DNA from: Membranipora membranacea
Taxonomy: Eukaryota; Bryozoa; Gymnolaemata; Cheilostomatida; Membraniporidae
Direction of reading: 5' to 3'
Length of the DNA stretch: 64,000 nucleotides
Assembly (NCBI GenBank): GCA_914767715.1
Contig: OU612067.1
Location: forward strand, 28,246,162 to 28,310,161
Shown: piece by piece, positions 1 to 13,360 of the stretch
Layout: each line of letters begins with the position of its first letter
Numbering within the stretch: position 1 is the first letter of the stretch
Translations under genes and position numbers: made by a program
The notes under the pieces: generated by a model
Databases searched by the model: none
What the model saw: the letters and a program-made list of their open reading frames with translations, nothing else
Told to the model about the DNA's origin: nothing

Positions 1-285
1 TAATTTAGGTCAAAATTTTCCAGCCAAAATTCAGAATGATGTCAGTCAAATTTGTTGCCGGCATGATGAACAGCGGGAGATTGTCTAGATTATGATCCAA
101 GCAATTATTGATTATGGCTTTACATCTTGAGATATTTGGATTTTTGTGACTAAACTAATTTATTTGGTCCAAGACATGCACTCCTCTCCAGCCAAAAAAC
201 TGAGAACATGTTATACACACCAGCTTCCATTAAACTAGAAAGTATTTTACTAGAGAAGGAATCTCAACTATGAGTCACTTGTTAA

Positions 286-778
286 TTGAATTTACACTTT
301 ACATCACGAAAATCGATTCAATAAATTGAGCTGGACAAATTGGAATAAATTTAGTTGACACCTCTTGTGTGGAGTTGTCCAATTCCTCAGCGGGAAACAA
401 AACATAGCTAAACATAATCAACAATGAGTAAAAAAGAGGTGTCTGTACTGCTTGGGTAATTCGGCCTCAAGTGGGTCGAATATCCGTCAATTGGACCGAC
501 CAAGTAAGAGTAGAGCGAGAATTTTATTAGTACACTTGAAATTGTATTTACACGTTACGTAGCAAAATTTGATTAAAAAATTGAGCTTGACAAATTAGAA
601 TAAATTGACTTGACATCTTTTGGAGTTGCCCACTTCTGCAACCGGGCGGGGGAACTCCATATAATACTAAGCGTAGTCAACAATGAATAAAAATAGGGAT
701 ATTCGGCCTCAAGTGGGTCGAATATCCTACAAGTGACCGACCAAATGAGAGTAATGCGAGATTCCATTAATACAATTG
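286..778. repeat. Tandem duplication, about 254 bp period, two diverged copies
   Basis: Two direct copies start at about 286 and 540. Shared blocks in the same order are a TTTACAC stretch, AATTGAGCT..GACAAATT, a GTTG/CCCA stretch, and the identical 20-mer TTCGGCCTCAAGTGGGTCGA. Divergence between copies is visible by eye. No coding frame survives in both copies, so this is old non-coding duplication. Confidence 0.75.
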
Positions 779-929
779 TGAAATTTAAAAAGACACAATA
801 TAGTTCCCTTTATAATGACCCACAGTCTGACTAAGGGGCACCTGGTTAATTTTAAACTCATTTCCAGTTGCTACAAAAATAATCAAAACATTGGTCATTA
901 AGATTTAAGTAAAGATAAGTGTTTATAAG

Positions 930-1162
930 CTGGAAAGCTGTTTTTAGCCAATTAAATTGTTGGCAAAACAAGCGGAATGGATCTCACATATCTCATTATT
1001 TCAATTTATATATATATATATACGAGTTCAACATAAGTGCAAATAAAAGTGCAAACAAATAGTTACACTGTTTTTTAACCAATTGAATTTTTGGGAAAGA
1101 CAAGAAGAATGGTTGTCACATGTTTCAATACTTAAGTTGATATATATATATATATATATATA
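930..1162. repeat. Second diverged tandem pair ending in TA microsatellites
   Basis: Two copies of about 100-130 bp (near 930-1027 and 1058-1162). Both carry an AGCCAATT or AACCAATT block, then an AAGACAAG-like block and GTCACAT/CTCACAT, and each ends in a (TA)n run. The remaining sequence from 1163 to 1780 shows nothing I can name. Confidence 0.55.
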
Positions 1163-1780
1163 TTAAGTATTAAGTTTAAGTTATTTCTGTTCAGTTTCTG
1201 GTCGATTCAGAATTTCTCAAATGATGTAAGAGAAATATACAAGTCATTACTCTACGTGATATTGCTACAAGAATGCCTTGTGTTTGTAGAGAGATTTTAT
1301 CGGAGACATCCTTACAGAATACATGCAAGTATTTATCAGCGCAGCTTCAAGTGTCCTCTATGAGTGGGTGTTTCTCTGGTAGATTGATAGGTACAGTTTA
1401 GGACTTGATGAGTGAGTAACCCTATAATTTTAGAAATTGAATTCAGGTAGCCTCTTCTTATGAACACACTGAGGTTGCATGACTTTATTCATGCAATGCA
1501 TTAGTGTCACAGGGATCAGTATAATTTATAAAACACATAATCACTCACACACAAGAGAAGCCAGACAATCATATTACCTATGTTGGAAAAGTCAGGGGTA
1601 GATCAATTGCCGAGGCTTGTGGGTACAAGCAGGTCAGCTCCAACTCTAATATTCGGACTATCTGGCTGATCTACATAATATATCCTTACCTACCAATAAC
1701 ACCATTTTCATTGTTTATAGCAAATATATAGGTAAATACTTGTATGAGTGTGTATGAAGTGTACAAGCCATAGACATAAT

Positions 1781-2158
1781 AATAAACCTAGACAAGGCAC
1801 TATATGTAGCATTGAGGCACGGAGGCACTTAATTGTGGGCGACGTAACGACATTGAAAGGTGTAGATGCAATGATGCTATCATTGATTTACTGTCCACAA
1901 TCCAGGTTTTTTGTTGATGCCTCGATCAATTTTGATCGGATTTTGAGTGTGAAGATTACAATCGACTTAGCAGCTTTTCGTGAATAGTTTGAAACTAGTT
2001 TTAGGCAAAAAGATTGGACACAGTAAATCAAACACCTGGATTGTGGACAGTAAATCAATGATAGCTTCATTGCTTCTACACATTCCAATGTCGTTACGTT
2101 GCCCACAACTAAGAGCCTCACTTCAGCTGTATAATATGGTGTCCTGTCTAGGTTTATT
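1781..2158. mobile_element. Inverted-repeat (MITE-like) element with arms of about 125 bp
   Basis: The left arm (about 1781-1906) begins AATAAACCTAGACA and ends ACAATCCAGG. The right arm (about 2033-2158) is its diverged reverse complement, starting CCTGGATTGTGGACAGTAAA and ending TGTCTAGGTTTATT. The spacer is about 125 bp. The arms carry small indels. No transposase is present, so it is a non-autonomous element or palindromic duplication. The short frames inside it are by-products of the repeat. Confidence 0.7.
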
Positions 2159-2223
2159 GAGCACATCAAGCACATAAATCACTGGAAGTTGCTTTAACTG
2201 ATCCGCTCCACCTCACAATCACT

Positions 2224-2276
2224 AGCCTTGTCACGCTGTCCACGGTTTTATTTCTTTGGTGGCCCGTGACAAGGCT
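2224..2276. repeat. Short hairpin upstream of the ABCG gene
   Basis: AGCCTTGTCACG (2224-2235) is followed 29 nt later by its perfect complement CGTGACAAGGCT (2265-2276). It lies about 120 bp upstream of the ABCG start codon. The left arm with its flank (2215-2235) recurs in reverse complement at 56761-56782, so it belongs to a dispersed repeat rather than being a unique site. Confidence 0.6.
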
Positions 2277-2392
2277 ATAAGAGTGAATCATTGTACATTG
2301 TTCTGACATCTGGAGAAATATAAGTAAGCAGTCATGAGAAGCTAAGGGTCATTTGCAGTTTTATAGCCGTGTCCAGATAACCTCTAAGTAAC

Positions 2393-5300
2393 ATGAAGAC
2401 GAAGCGAACAGGTATGGATTTGGTATTCAAGAATATATGTGTGACAATCGGTGATAAGACGATACTCAAGGATGTCAGTGGACTGGCATGTCCAGGAGAG
2501 ATACTGGCTGTTATGGGACCCTCAGGTCAGTGAGATAATATACTGAATATTCCTAGGAAATGATAATCATGATATTTGATCACATTAATTTGATTTTTAA
2601 AAAATTTTTTTTTGGATATCATTTTTCTTTATTGAATAGACATTTCTTTCCCTTCATAGATGTATACAAGCGTCCCTATACTGGAGTGTTTGGCTTTTGG
2701 TTCCTTTAGGCTATGGCGTTATATTTATTCATTTTGTGTAGGAGCTGGAAAAACCAGTCTCATTGACTGTCTGGCAGGTCGTAGAAGGTTTGACTCTGGG
2801 AATGTAATGTTAAATAGCTTCACATTGGATAAAGAGCTGAGAAGGAATATAGCATACGTACAGCAGAGTGATATATTCCTATCTGAACTAACAGCATGGG
2901 ATACCATCTGGGTAGGTAGAATAATGACACATTTGATATAAATGCAGACCTTATGAATTGACTTATCAATTATCATTATATTTCTCACACAGACAAAACA
3001 ATGAGGTACACTAAAAAATACATTGCAATTATTTGTTAAAAAACTTAATTAATATTGATGATAAAATTGTACAACTCGTTTATTGAAATTATTGTGACCT
3101 GGCATGACACTATGGGAGTCTGAAGGGTTTTGTGGGATAAGCTGGTCACCCGCGTAGATCAGAAATACAGGTGTAGGTGTTTTAGCTGTATATGTGAGGG
3201 TTCGGGCTTATCATTCCAATTCCTGACAGGACAAACTAGAAATAACTGACACTAATCATGTTAATATTTTAAACTACTACCTACTTTCTCAGTAGGCCTA
3301 CTAACCCCACCACCAAAAACAGTGTAGCAACAAAATAGGATGTTGTTTGGCTTGTTAACTCAACACTAATGACTGGTGTATACACTGGTTGCCAGACCCA
3401 CGGGTATATTGTCAGGGCTGGAAATTAGCAAGTTTTCCAGTAAATTGAATCACAAGATGTCAAATTTTCAGGAATGCCAGCAAAATTGAAGATAAACTAT
3501 CTCAATATCTAGAATATCTAGAATTAATATTTGAGTTCAACAAAACTGAAGGATGGATTATCAGAGCCAGACTTGTTGGTTTTTGCTCATAAAACTTTGA
3601 CTCTCATGTTTTCATCAAAATGCGACAAAATAATTACAATTTAAGATAGATAATACCGTCATAAAAGTTTGAACTAGCGCATAGGAAGAGTTCTTTAGCC
3701 ATTATAATGTAGATGAAGCTTAAGTTTCAAGTCTTATGCTTGGAGGAACAAACTAAAAGCCGTAAATCCTCTGGCCTTGAATGAATCTTATTTATGAGTA
3801 ACATAAATATGCCACTTTAGAATTGCCTCATACCAGGGTTGTGGATGGCTCGAACACTAGTGATCTGGATATTTGGGATGTAGATATTCAAAATTGATCA
3901 ATTTTTAATGATGCAGTGTTGACACAGTGATCTGATTTGGAATCCAGATTAAGTCTGAACGACATCCAGCTAATCCTGGTATTATATATGTTCTGTATCA
4001 AAATTAATCCAATCAAAACTCATACAGCTGCACCTTATTATAGTCATCTCCCTCTCCCTATTGACTTGAAATTAGACAATACAGGCATCCCAGCTGTGCA
4101 ATCAGGGAGTTACAGAGAACTCCTTGGTGCAATGGGCTCTACTGCCTAATTTCTGCTCAGACTTAAAGAGGTAGTTCAGTTCACGTTCAGATTCACTTTC
4201 TCCCATCCCTATCCAGGTTGATAGATCAACCGATTCAGATTCTATTCATGTGCTCCATTTTGGCGCCAAATACATCAGAAAGGCTTGTTTACATTGATAA
4301 GGAAGGATTTGATGTCATAGGTAGGACACTCATAAACAATGCCCTATCAATCAATGATGACTGATTTACAATTAGCAATTTTTCTCAGTAAATAGTTATT
4401 ATTCTTGTAAATCATTATAGCTACACATCCCTCAACTATATTTGACTTTGCTGATGGACTTTTTGAAATCTAATTTTCTTTTTTTAAAAGAAAATTTGAT
4501 ATATAAAGTGTAGGAATACAATAATTTTGAGCTCAGTTTATAGTTAAATGACAGGGTCACAATGTGTGCCATAGCAGGTGCACTGCAAATATTGATTTTC
4601 CAGTTAATTATAAATCAATAGATCATTAATCATCATGATTTACGCTATTACCCAGCCGGCAAGGTTTAGCCAATGGGCAGCTTTATTGTTTGCCAATATC
4701 CTCTGACATCACCTGTCTTTGATAGGTATGCCAGAGGGAGCCAGATATCCCCATTTCCATGCAACAGATAAAAGTGGTTGTAGATGCTTCTGCTTTTATA
4801 CTCCATTTTCTTGACATCGGCGGTTGCAGAAATAACTTTTCTGCACTGACAACACATAGCCATCACTTAATTATTAATGTATTTACCATCTATTAATATG
4901 GCTCCAGCATGAGAATAGTTTACTCCCCATTGTTTTCGATGGTACACATTTACAGCGGTACCAACCCTAGAGGTCTAGGCTGAGTGTAAAAATGATTGTC
5001 ACGGTTAGGTCGATGTAATTTGCAGACCAAAGTAGCAGTAGTCTCCCCTAGCCAAGTAATCAAATATGACATGAGCATCCTTATTTAATTCCTGTGAACC
5101 AGCAACACATCCAAGAAATTTGAAATTTCCGTGGCCTACAACTGCCAGACCATGAAGTGAAAACACACATTGACCCGCTACAAATTGAGACATTTACCCG
5201 CCGCAAATCCATTTCTGCAAAATACCCCGCCACAAATCGTTTCCTGCAAAATACCCCGCCGCAAATTCAGAGATTTACCCGCAACAAATCGTTTTCTGCA

Positions 5301-8300
5301 AAATAGCCTGCTGCAAATTCAGAGATTGACCTGCTGCAAATCAGTTCTAGCAAAATACCCTGCTGCAAATTCAGACATTCACCTGCCGCAGATCAGTTCT
5401 AGCAAAATACCCTGCTGCAAATTCGGACATTCACCTGCTGCAAATCAGTTCTAGCAAAATACCTTGCTGCAAATCGAGACTTTTACCTGCCGCAAATCCG
5501 TTTTTACAAAATGACCCGCCGCAAATTGAGACATTTACCCGCCGCAAATCCATTTCAGTACAAATCCAGTACAGCAATATGGCACAACTCCAAGACAATC
5601 TCTTGCCTGTTGCCTATTCACATATCGGTAATACATCGGTTAAAACAAATAGTCTTTCCTCCATTTGCCGCAGGTTAATCAGCAAATTTGCCACAGGTAA
5701 ATCAGCAAATTTGCCACAGGTAAATCAGCAAATTTGCAGCTGGTCATTTTGCAAAAACTGAATTGTAGCAGGTCAATGCCTGAATTTGTAGCAGGTCTTT
5801 TTGTAAAAACTGATTTGTAGCAGGTCTTTTTGCAAAAACTGATTTGTAGCAGGTCAATGCCTGAATTTGCAGCAGGTCAATGCCTGAATTTGTAGCAGGT
5901 CATTTTGTAAAAAATCTTATTTGCAGCAGGTCAATGTGTGAATTTGCAGTAGGTGTATGTCTGAATTTGCAGCGGGTTATTTTGCAAAACTTGATTTGTG
6001 GCAGGTTAATCTCTGAATTTGCGGCAGGGTATTTTGCAAAAACCGATTTGTGGCGGGATATTTTGCAATTAAACTGATTTGTGGTGGGGTATTTTGCAAA
6101 AACTGAATTGTGGCGGGGTATTTTGCAGAAATGGATTTGCGGCGGGTAAATGGCAGTTATAGGCCACGATTTTGCAAAAACTGAATTTTGGCGGGTAAAT
6201 GTCTCAATTTGTAGCGGGTCAATGTGTGATTTCACTTCATGCTCTGGCAGTTATAGGCCACGGTATGAAATAGGCAAATATGTGGCCATTGATTGAATCA
6301 ATTGCTTCTGGGACCACTTAATACTCAACACAAAAAGTGGTGGTCGGGAAATGATACATTTGTTACATTATGAATTTATAATTCTCGCTAGGTATCTAAA
6401 TACCTAAGGTCATATGCTCTTAGCAAGTCAGAAGCCTTCTACTGACCCTACTCAGCCAGTACCTCTTACTCCCTCTCCCACAGGCCTTCTGGGTAATTTT
6501 AGAAAATAAATATAACAAATAATCTAACTATATATTCTAACTATTATATCTATAAATATTCTAACTATACATCGAAATTGGATAGAGACGGTTAATAATA
6601 TCCCTGATATATCCTTCCCTGAGAAAGATATAAAACCTCCATTTAACTTCTTGAAAAGGTTGCTAAAAATCACTTTTTGGCAACCTCTTCCACCGGTCCA
6701 TATGGCATACAATTGGCAACAGTGTTCAGCCTCTTCCGGTAACCTCTTTCTAACTCAGTTTAGACAACTATTTGCCTGCTCGGTAAATATGGCTCAATGT
6801 AGCCTGTCTTGACAAGACTTGCTATGCTCAGTGTAATTACCATGATGTCAAAAGTTTTTAGGATTTAATTTTGAGCATATCAAATTGGTAAAAGTAAGTC
6901 TCATAAAAAAAATTGGTCCATATTATTACTCCCTGCACAAGTAAATCCCTGTAGATAGACTACGAAGTGTTTACAATTAATGCTAGATCTGAATTACATT
7001 CAATCTTTAATAGTAGTTAATACTTTCTCTTGGCACCGGTAGGTTTTTGTGGTTGGTAGATGCAGCTGAAAGATATAATTTATATGAATTAAAATAGACT
7101 AAACATTTGAGTGGCTTCAATATTTTATGTAGCAGAAATACTCTATAATTTTGTAGTAAATTATACACGCTAATGCATCACCGTATAGATAGACAATATT
7201 GATTGGTATTTTTAATTTTACAGTATAATGCACTGCTGCGACTACCAGATTCAATGCCATTAAAAGAGAAGAAACAATGTGTGGACGAGGTTATCGATGC
7301 TCTCGATTTGAGAAAGTGTCTCGAGACCAGTAAGTTTAATGTCCTTGCTTGGTTACTATAAATAACATTTGTCACTTCGGCTGCGTGATATAAGGGCCAA
7401 TAATCCAACAACAATACCATGGATATACTTGGATATTCATAAATATCTATGTAAATGCCAAGAAAAGATGAAGGCTCTCCCACATCCCCCCTCCCCCAAG
7501 TATTGCCTCCCCTGTCACGGGTATACCTATGACACAATATACAATATACTTTAATTACAATGCAGTCTTACACCTAGCTGAAAGTGCTTATTATGAAGGC
7601 CTCTTGACTGTATGTGGTTCCTAAGGAACATAATCCTGATATTTCTATTTATTGCTCAATGATGGGAATGAGATTTGATAGAGAGTCTGGCTGCTACTAA
7701 TGATCTAATCCCAAACTTATGTCATATGGGTACATGGCTATTTTTTAAGACATAGCATACACTACATCTCACTTAAATTAAAATTGGGTTAACACTGTTT
7801 GAATTTGCATAGAGATTGGAAGTCCCATGGTACGTGGATTATCAGGAGGAGAGAAGAGGAGAGCAAACATAGCCTGTGAACTTCTCACTAATCCAGCTGT
7901 GATTGTCTTAGATGTGAGTGTCCCCTGCAAATTATAGACCACAGTCTTTTTAATCAAAGCTGGATTACTGGTAAATGATATCTAATGATTATCAGATAAT
8001 TACGATATTACGATCACTTTTGCTAATGCAAATGTTTCAATCTTTATTTGAAAAATCAAAGATGGCATTCTGCCAATAAGCCATTACTGGTCTGTTTTAG
8101 GAGCCCACATCAGGACTGGACTCCTCCACATCTAACAGTTTGATGAGGTCACTAAAACATCATGTCAAACAATCAATGAAAACTATGGTAGTCACTATAC
8201 ATCAGCCTAGCAGTCTCATATTCAACACGTTTGATAAGCTGTTGTTACTGTGTGAGGGAGAAGTAGCGTATTATGGGGACGTCATGTCATGCGCAGATTA

Positions 8301-11300
8301 TTTTGCTGGAGTTGATCTACCCTGCCCATCTAATTTCAACTTAGCTGAGCATATATGTAAGTTGAAGGTCATTGACTACAGTATATTGTTTGTAGTCAGC
8401 GCACTGATTTCGAGATTACACTATTAACATGTGTATCTCTGATCGACAGAGCTTCTGCCGTAAATATTGGGGCACCTACATTTGGCTGAGAGAGAGGATT
8501 TTATCAAAAGACATGATCGAATCACAAATACCTAGCTCTGCATTATTACCAATTCTTTCTTCTCTCTTCTTAGCTTAGGCTAACAATACACAGTGTCGAT
8601 GTTATTTTTTTGGTCAAAAATATGTACTAAATGCTCTTCTAAAACTGTCAATAGGCAAGATTAGATTTTCTAAAGTTAAATTTAATTATTTTAACAAGAA
8701 ATATGAAAATGATAAGTGTATATCCAAAAGTTTGGGTAATCATCCATACGTCTCCTAAACACTGCATTTCAGCTGCCCTGAGGCTAAGTGAATTAATTCA
8801 CGCTCTATCGATCAGAGATATACATGCAATAGTATATCACGTGTTCAGTGTGTGTAGTCAGTGTACTTCTCTTCTGACTGATTCATGGAAAGACAAAAGA
8901 CGCTGCATGGACAACCGTACTGACAATCACCCATGTAAGCTCTGATAACACTAACACGCATGCTGCTGCTGTGTTAATAAGGTGGCAATGGTAGAAAAGT
9001 ATGAGTGGGAACGACTCCGAGTGCACAACTCCGAGTAGTGGAGAGCAGGGTCGCTAAGTAACGCCATCAATTTTCTCTTTTATTTGGATGTCACCCAGCA
9101 TATAGCTTTATTAAAGGGTGAACATTTTGGCAGTCATATAGTTACGACCTGTTCCAAGACTGTTTTAATTGATTACACAAAATATGTGAGATAAATTACA
9201 GCAGTACTTGGACTAAAATAGATTCGCACTAGTCAAAAAGCTAGCCATAAATGAAAACGTGGCATTAACCTGAACATAACTGAGGTTTTTTAGCCTAATT
9301 GATAGACGCATTTTGAGGACTTAAGTATTAATTCGGCAACAGTTATTTTTATTTTTCAGTGGATTGTGTCAAGGACACGCCAGAAACTAAAGCTAAACTG
9401 AAGCAGAGAGCTGTGCAACAAAGGTGAGCTTACAAACCAACTTAGAATGATGAGAGGTGGATGAAAAGGGATCTTACCTCTAAACATATCTCACAATAGG
9501 TTCCCAACGATGCAAAGAGATGTAGTGTAATACAATGCAATGCAATACTTAACAGTTAAAAGAGCCTGCCAAAGTCTATCAGCGAAGATATCATTTTCTC
9601 TTTCCCACTATAAGTTCTATCTTACTTCACCATTTTGTGATTTCTCTAAAGAGCTGAACCTAAGTATCCTCCAGAGTTACTTACTAAGGATAGTACTGTT
9701 GGCCAACTTATGAGGAGAATGCAGAACAGCATCAGCGTCTCGATAAAAGGTGACCACAAGTCACATGTCAATCAGTCTTTTACTGCGGATCAAGCTGACA
9801 CATCTGATGCAGAAAAAGGTATATACTGATATTTTGTCTCACAAGCTGCATAGGCTCAACAAGATTTGTTTGCAAAATAGTTTACAAATTTGCTTCATTT
9901 CCCACTAGGGCAATGATTTGGGTGGTGAATCAAAGTTTTCTTCAAAATATTCGTTGTATTTTGCATAGCAGTTAAACATTTTTAATTCGTAAAACAATCA
10001 ATATTATGATTAGGTTTCACAGGTATTCCTTTTTGTCTGTATTTAGCGTGGACAGTGTTCTACATTAGAACAAGTTTGTTCCCTCTGTGGTGGCGGAGGG
10101 ATATTTCAAATGTTTGGTGTCTAGGCGCCGATGGTATCACATAGTCTAAATAACAGATTGGTCAGAGTCGCTACAGCTTTAACCAGGTGTTTTGACATTT
10201 TAGGGGTATCTGGGGCTAGAGTACACAAATTCAACAATACTGAGGACTTGACCAAATACAAAGCCGATTATGACAAAAAATGGCCAACTGGTTTTTTCAC
10301 TCAATTCACAGTGTTGTGTAGAAGGTAGGTATCCTTTTCCCACAGGTCGTTGCCACATTTATAACTTCTAGCACCGTAGGCATGCAGGAGTTTGTGCATG
10401 TCTAGTTGACAATCCCAAAAGTGGTTGAGATGCAGGTGGTGAATAAAAGCCTCGACCACTGCTGCATTCGGACAAACTGCAGTAGGCCTAGCGCTATTCC
10501 TCATAGAAATTATACAGTAGGATAAAAAAACTGACCAGCAAGTTTGTTCAGACACATTCAGCACTATGTTGCTCACAAATCCATATTGATTGCCTCCAAT
10601 ATTGATGAGAAGGCTCCACCATGCTCGTTGCAGGGTATTGGCCAGACAGAAACAGAAGGTTCTAGTATGTCTTAAATTCCTAACACTCATTATAACGTAG
10701 TACTATTTATTGACAGGGCATTCTGGCAAGCTCTTCCAAGAGTGCTCAATAAATGGAAGATCATTCAGATGATAGTCACGGGAGTTCTTGTCGGCCTATT
10801 CTGGTTCCAAGTCGAGCCAAAAGAAGAATATCTTCAAGACCGTATTGGATTTGTAAGTTTACCATAGAGAATGGAATATCCATACTACAAATGTGATATC
10901 AGTATTTGGACACTTTTCCTATATTTCTAGTAATTGATGAAAAGAAAGTGCACTCTGATTATGGCTGCATAACAACGATGCAAGTTTCAGAGCCCGTCAG
11001 TCCCTCTCTTCATTTGGAATCTATGTTGACAACTTGATTTTATCACATGTACAATGTCAGCCTCGGTCAGACCACTTAATAGCTGTGATAATAGTTGGTT
11101 GAGTAAAAAGTTTTCCTCCCACTGAAAAGTAGAAGATAACTCATAAATATTTGTATTTTGTATCGTTTCTCACAAATTTTTCAATAGTTTTCCATGAGTT
11201 TTTCTCTGAAGTCTGAATTGAATCAAAAATTCTTTAATTTGTATTCATTATTTCAACAATAATTTTGATGATTCTTTTAGATGTATATAGCCATGACTTT

Positions 11301-13360
11301 TGCAAGCTTTCTCATAATAGCAGACGGGGTTGTGAGTGGTAAGTTCTACTGGGTAGTTTCAGAAAATCATCCTTGTATGTATATAATATTTCTGCTGAAA
11401 TAATTTGTTTTTTGATTTGATTTGATTTGTATTCATTCAATCATCATGACAGATGGTACAGAATGCGAGCGATGGTATGGCATAGTAAAAACAACACACT
11501 AAAAATTATTTATATACTAGACCGTTGTCATGATAGGTCATGAAAAAATTAAAAAAGCCTTTTCTCCGCCTTTCAGTCCTGCAGAGTTTTGGCCGAAAAA
11601 TTTGTATAGCTCGAGAGGATGTTCTGGAATTCTTGTTGAAAAGTAGTTCACTAAAAAGAGGATGTGATTCATTATTCACTATACGCAGAAAATGTGAATA
11701 AGAGATATCAAAAAGAAAATCACAGAGTTTTGGGATGCCTAAGACTGATAATCTATGATCGTATTCTAAATCTGAAAAAATTATCTTCAGAGCTGCTCTT
11801 TGTTGGAATGTTTCACACAGTGCTTTATCATCTGATGTACTGCACGAAAGCTTTGCATAGATGTGAAAACATAACATGATCCTAATACAGAACAAAAGAT
11901 GTGATGACTACTTCAATTCCTAGTAAATAAGAAGATCTGCAGTGTTTCGCATATAACCCTGATTGGAACTATAATAAACCTAGTTCTTTATTTTAGTTTG
12001 GAGTGAGAAGGTTGTGGTTAACAAAGAGAGGTTTGGAGGACACTATAGATTATCTGCATACTTCCTGGCGAAAAACGCGATTGAGTTCTCACTTGTAACA
12101 CTGTATCCAATCCTTTTCTTCATACCAGCCTACTGGATGAGTGGTCTGAACTCAAGCTTTTCTGTGTTTGTTAGTCTGACTTTGATCACATTCGCTTCTT
12201 TGTTGGTAGCGCAGGTAAGTTTGTTTATTTAACTTTACTTCAATCAAAAAATCTAGAAAGTGAATCTTTCCAACCTTGCCACTCAGACAAACATTTCTGT
12301 ACCTCCGATATATAAGTACTCCACCGCATTTGATATTGCAGTCCTTCGGATACCTGTGTGGTTCTATCTTTGGCGACCCTACACTGGGTTTAACGGCTGG
12401 AAGTACCTTCTTTTTGCTATCGCTACTCTCTGGAGGTCTGTATACCAGGAATCTCCCATCATGGCTCACATGGTTTAAATACCTCTCATACCATCAGATG
12501 TCAGTCTATCCAATGCTTCTCATCGACTTCAATACTGTTGATATACAGTAAGTATAATGCTTTAATGCTCAATCGAGTCTAATTTGTAAGAATAGTTTGA
12601 ATGCCCCATTTCACTGTGCATTCCATTCTTTTAGAATTATATGGTGGTAGATAAACTTTAGGGGTTTATAACAATGCTGATATAAGGTGAGAATCCAATA
12701 TATAGTGGCACGTTGATTAAAGGAGAAGTGATATTTATTCATAGGAAAAAAAGATAACCATTCCCATACCTATGCAATGTACTGTCCTGCTTTTCACATT
12801 TTAAACCCAAGTTTACCTTTAAACAAGCTAAATTTAAGGCTAGCTTACATTTACTGATTTATTTTTCTTATATAAAGTACAAATACAGTTAACCAAAATT
12901 TAGTTCTAGCTTACATTAGGTCACCTTAAGCTATAGCTAAACTAAACACAAGCTTATATTTACTCATCTAGGATATTATGGGTAATGTCATAAAAAGTTC
13001 TTAAAAAAGCTGACATTTGTTTTCTATCAGGAACAACACGTCAAACAGTCAAAGGTAGCCGTAGGGTAGAAATGTGGACAGTTGTATGGACAGCCATGTT
13101 AAGTGACTAGCCCAATTTATGAGTATATATTATTTAGGTGTGCTGATTATGGGAGCGAATTCCAAACTTGCTACGACACCAACATCACATCTACAGCTGG
13201 TGTGAGGTATATACCTCGACAGGATCTGATCGATACCTATACATTGTCTAGCTCAGGGTGGCAGCTCTATCACTACTGTTTATGGTTTGTTGGAGTGATT
13301 GTCTTCTTCAGAACACTAACATATCTGGTGTTGAGATTTATTCATAAACCACAAGCGTGA
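2393..13360 (+). CDS. ABC transporter, subfamily G half-transporter
   Basis: ABCG half-transporters (one ATPase domain, then six membrane segments) dimerise and export sterols, lipids, pigments or drugs. Thirteen exons join in phase: 2393-2525, 2742-2911, 7224-7329, 7813-7913, 8101-8356, 9360-9423, 9652-9818, 10204-10324, 10717-10852, 11281-11338, 11997-12214, 12342-12547, 13138-13360, giving 652 residues, the usual family length. Seen motifs: Walker A GPSGAGKT (about 42-49), signature LSGGE (146-150), Walker B VIVLDE (166-171), D-loop SGLDSST, switch His in TIHQPSS (H204). Membrane segments start in the exon at 10717; the last exon holds a Cys-containing extracellular loop and final helix. 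The domain order identifies the subfamily; the substrate cannot be told. Intron 2 is 4.3 kb and holds a foldback element. The exon starting at 10204 is the least certain boundary. Confidence 0.93.
5129..6263. mobile_element. Foldback element made of 52 bp sub-repeats in opposite orientation
   Basis: The ends are near-perfect inverted copies: CCGTGGCCTACAACTGCCAG at 5129 and CTGGCAGTTATAGGCCACGG ending at 6263. The left half (to about 5560) is a tandem array built round CCCGCCGCAAAT / TGCAAAATACC, with a period of about 52 bp made of two similar half-units. The right half (about 5660-6260) is the same array in reverse orientation. The centre, about 5570-5660, is unrelated. The structure resembles Foldback transposons, whose long inverted arms are sub-repeated. 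The open frames inside (for example 5170-5454 and 5900-6235) are translations of the repeat. It sits in ABCG intron 2. Confidence 0.85.
10066..10094 (+). repeat. Dispersed 29 bp motif, copy 1
   Basis: The stretch from TAGAACAAGTTTGTTCCCTC on is repeated, with one visible mismatch, at 58601-58629. The core GAACAAGTTTGTTC is an imperfect palindrome. Flanks are only weakly similar, so both are probably ends of a degraded dispersed repeat. This copy lies in an ABCG intron. Confidence 0.5.
11506..11895 (-). pseudogene. Remnant of non-LTR retrotransposon reverse transcriptase (C-terminal part)
   Basis: A 129-codon open frame on the minus strand, inside ABCG intron 10. Its middle reads [18 protein letters not shown], then LGIPKL, then an aromatic-rich stretch and [18 protein letters not shown]. 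This order (Q-R-A-L-K-I-I, a short loop, a G-x-P-x-L element, then R/F-rich tail) is what follows the reverse-transcriptase domain of CR1/jockey-type LINEs. The catalytic part and the endonuclease are absent, so it is a dead fragment. It is antisense to the host gene. The recognition is from memory of the family pattern. Confidence 0.55.

Noticed and set aside
5170-6240. CRISPR-like regular repeats of about 26-52 bp
   Set aside because: Animal nuclear DNA; no unique spacers of fixed length, orientation flips in the middle, and inverted ends mark a foldback element.
8703-8945. Extra ABCG exon candidate
   Set aside because: The ABCG frame closes perfectly from 8356 to 9360 without it and the translation has no transporter character.
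10301-10690. Minus-strand frame of 129 codons in an ABCG intron
   Set aside because: No family pattern recognised and it overlaps an ABCG exon edge; probably chance or a decayed repeat.
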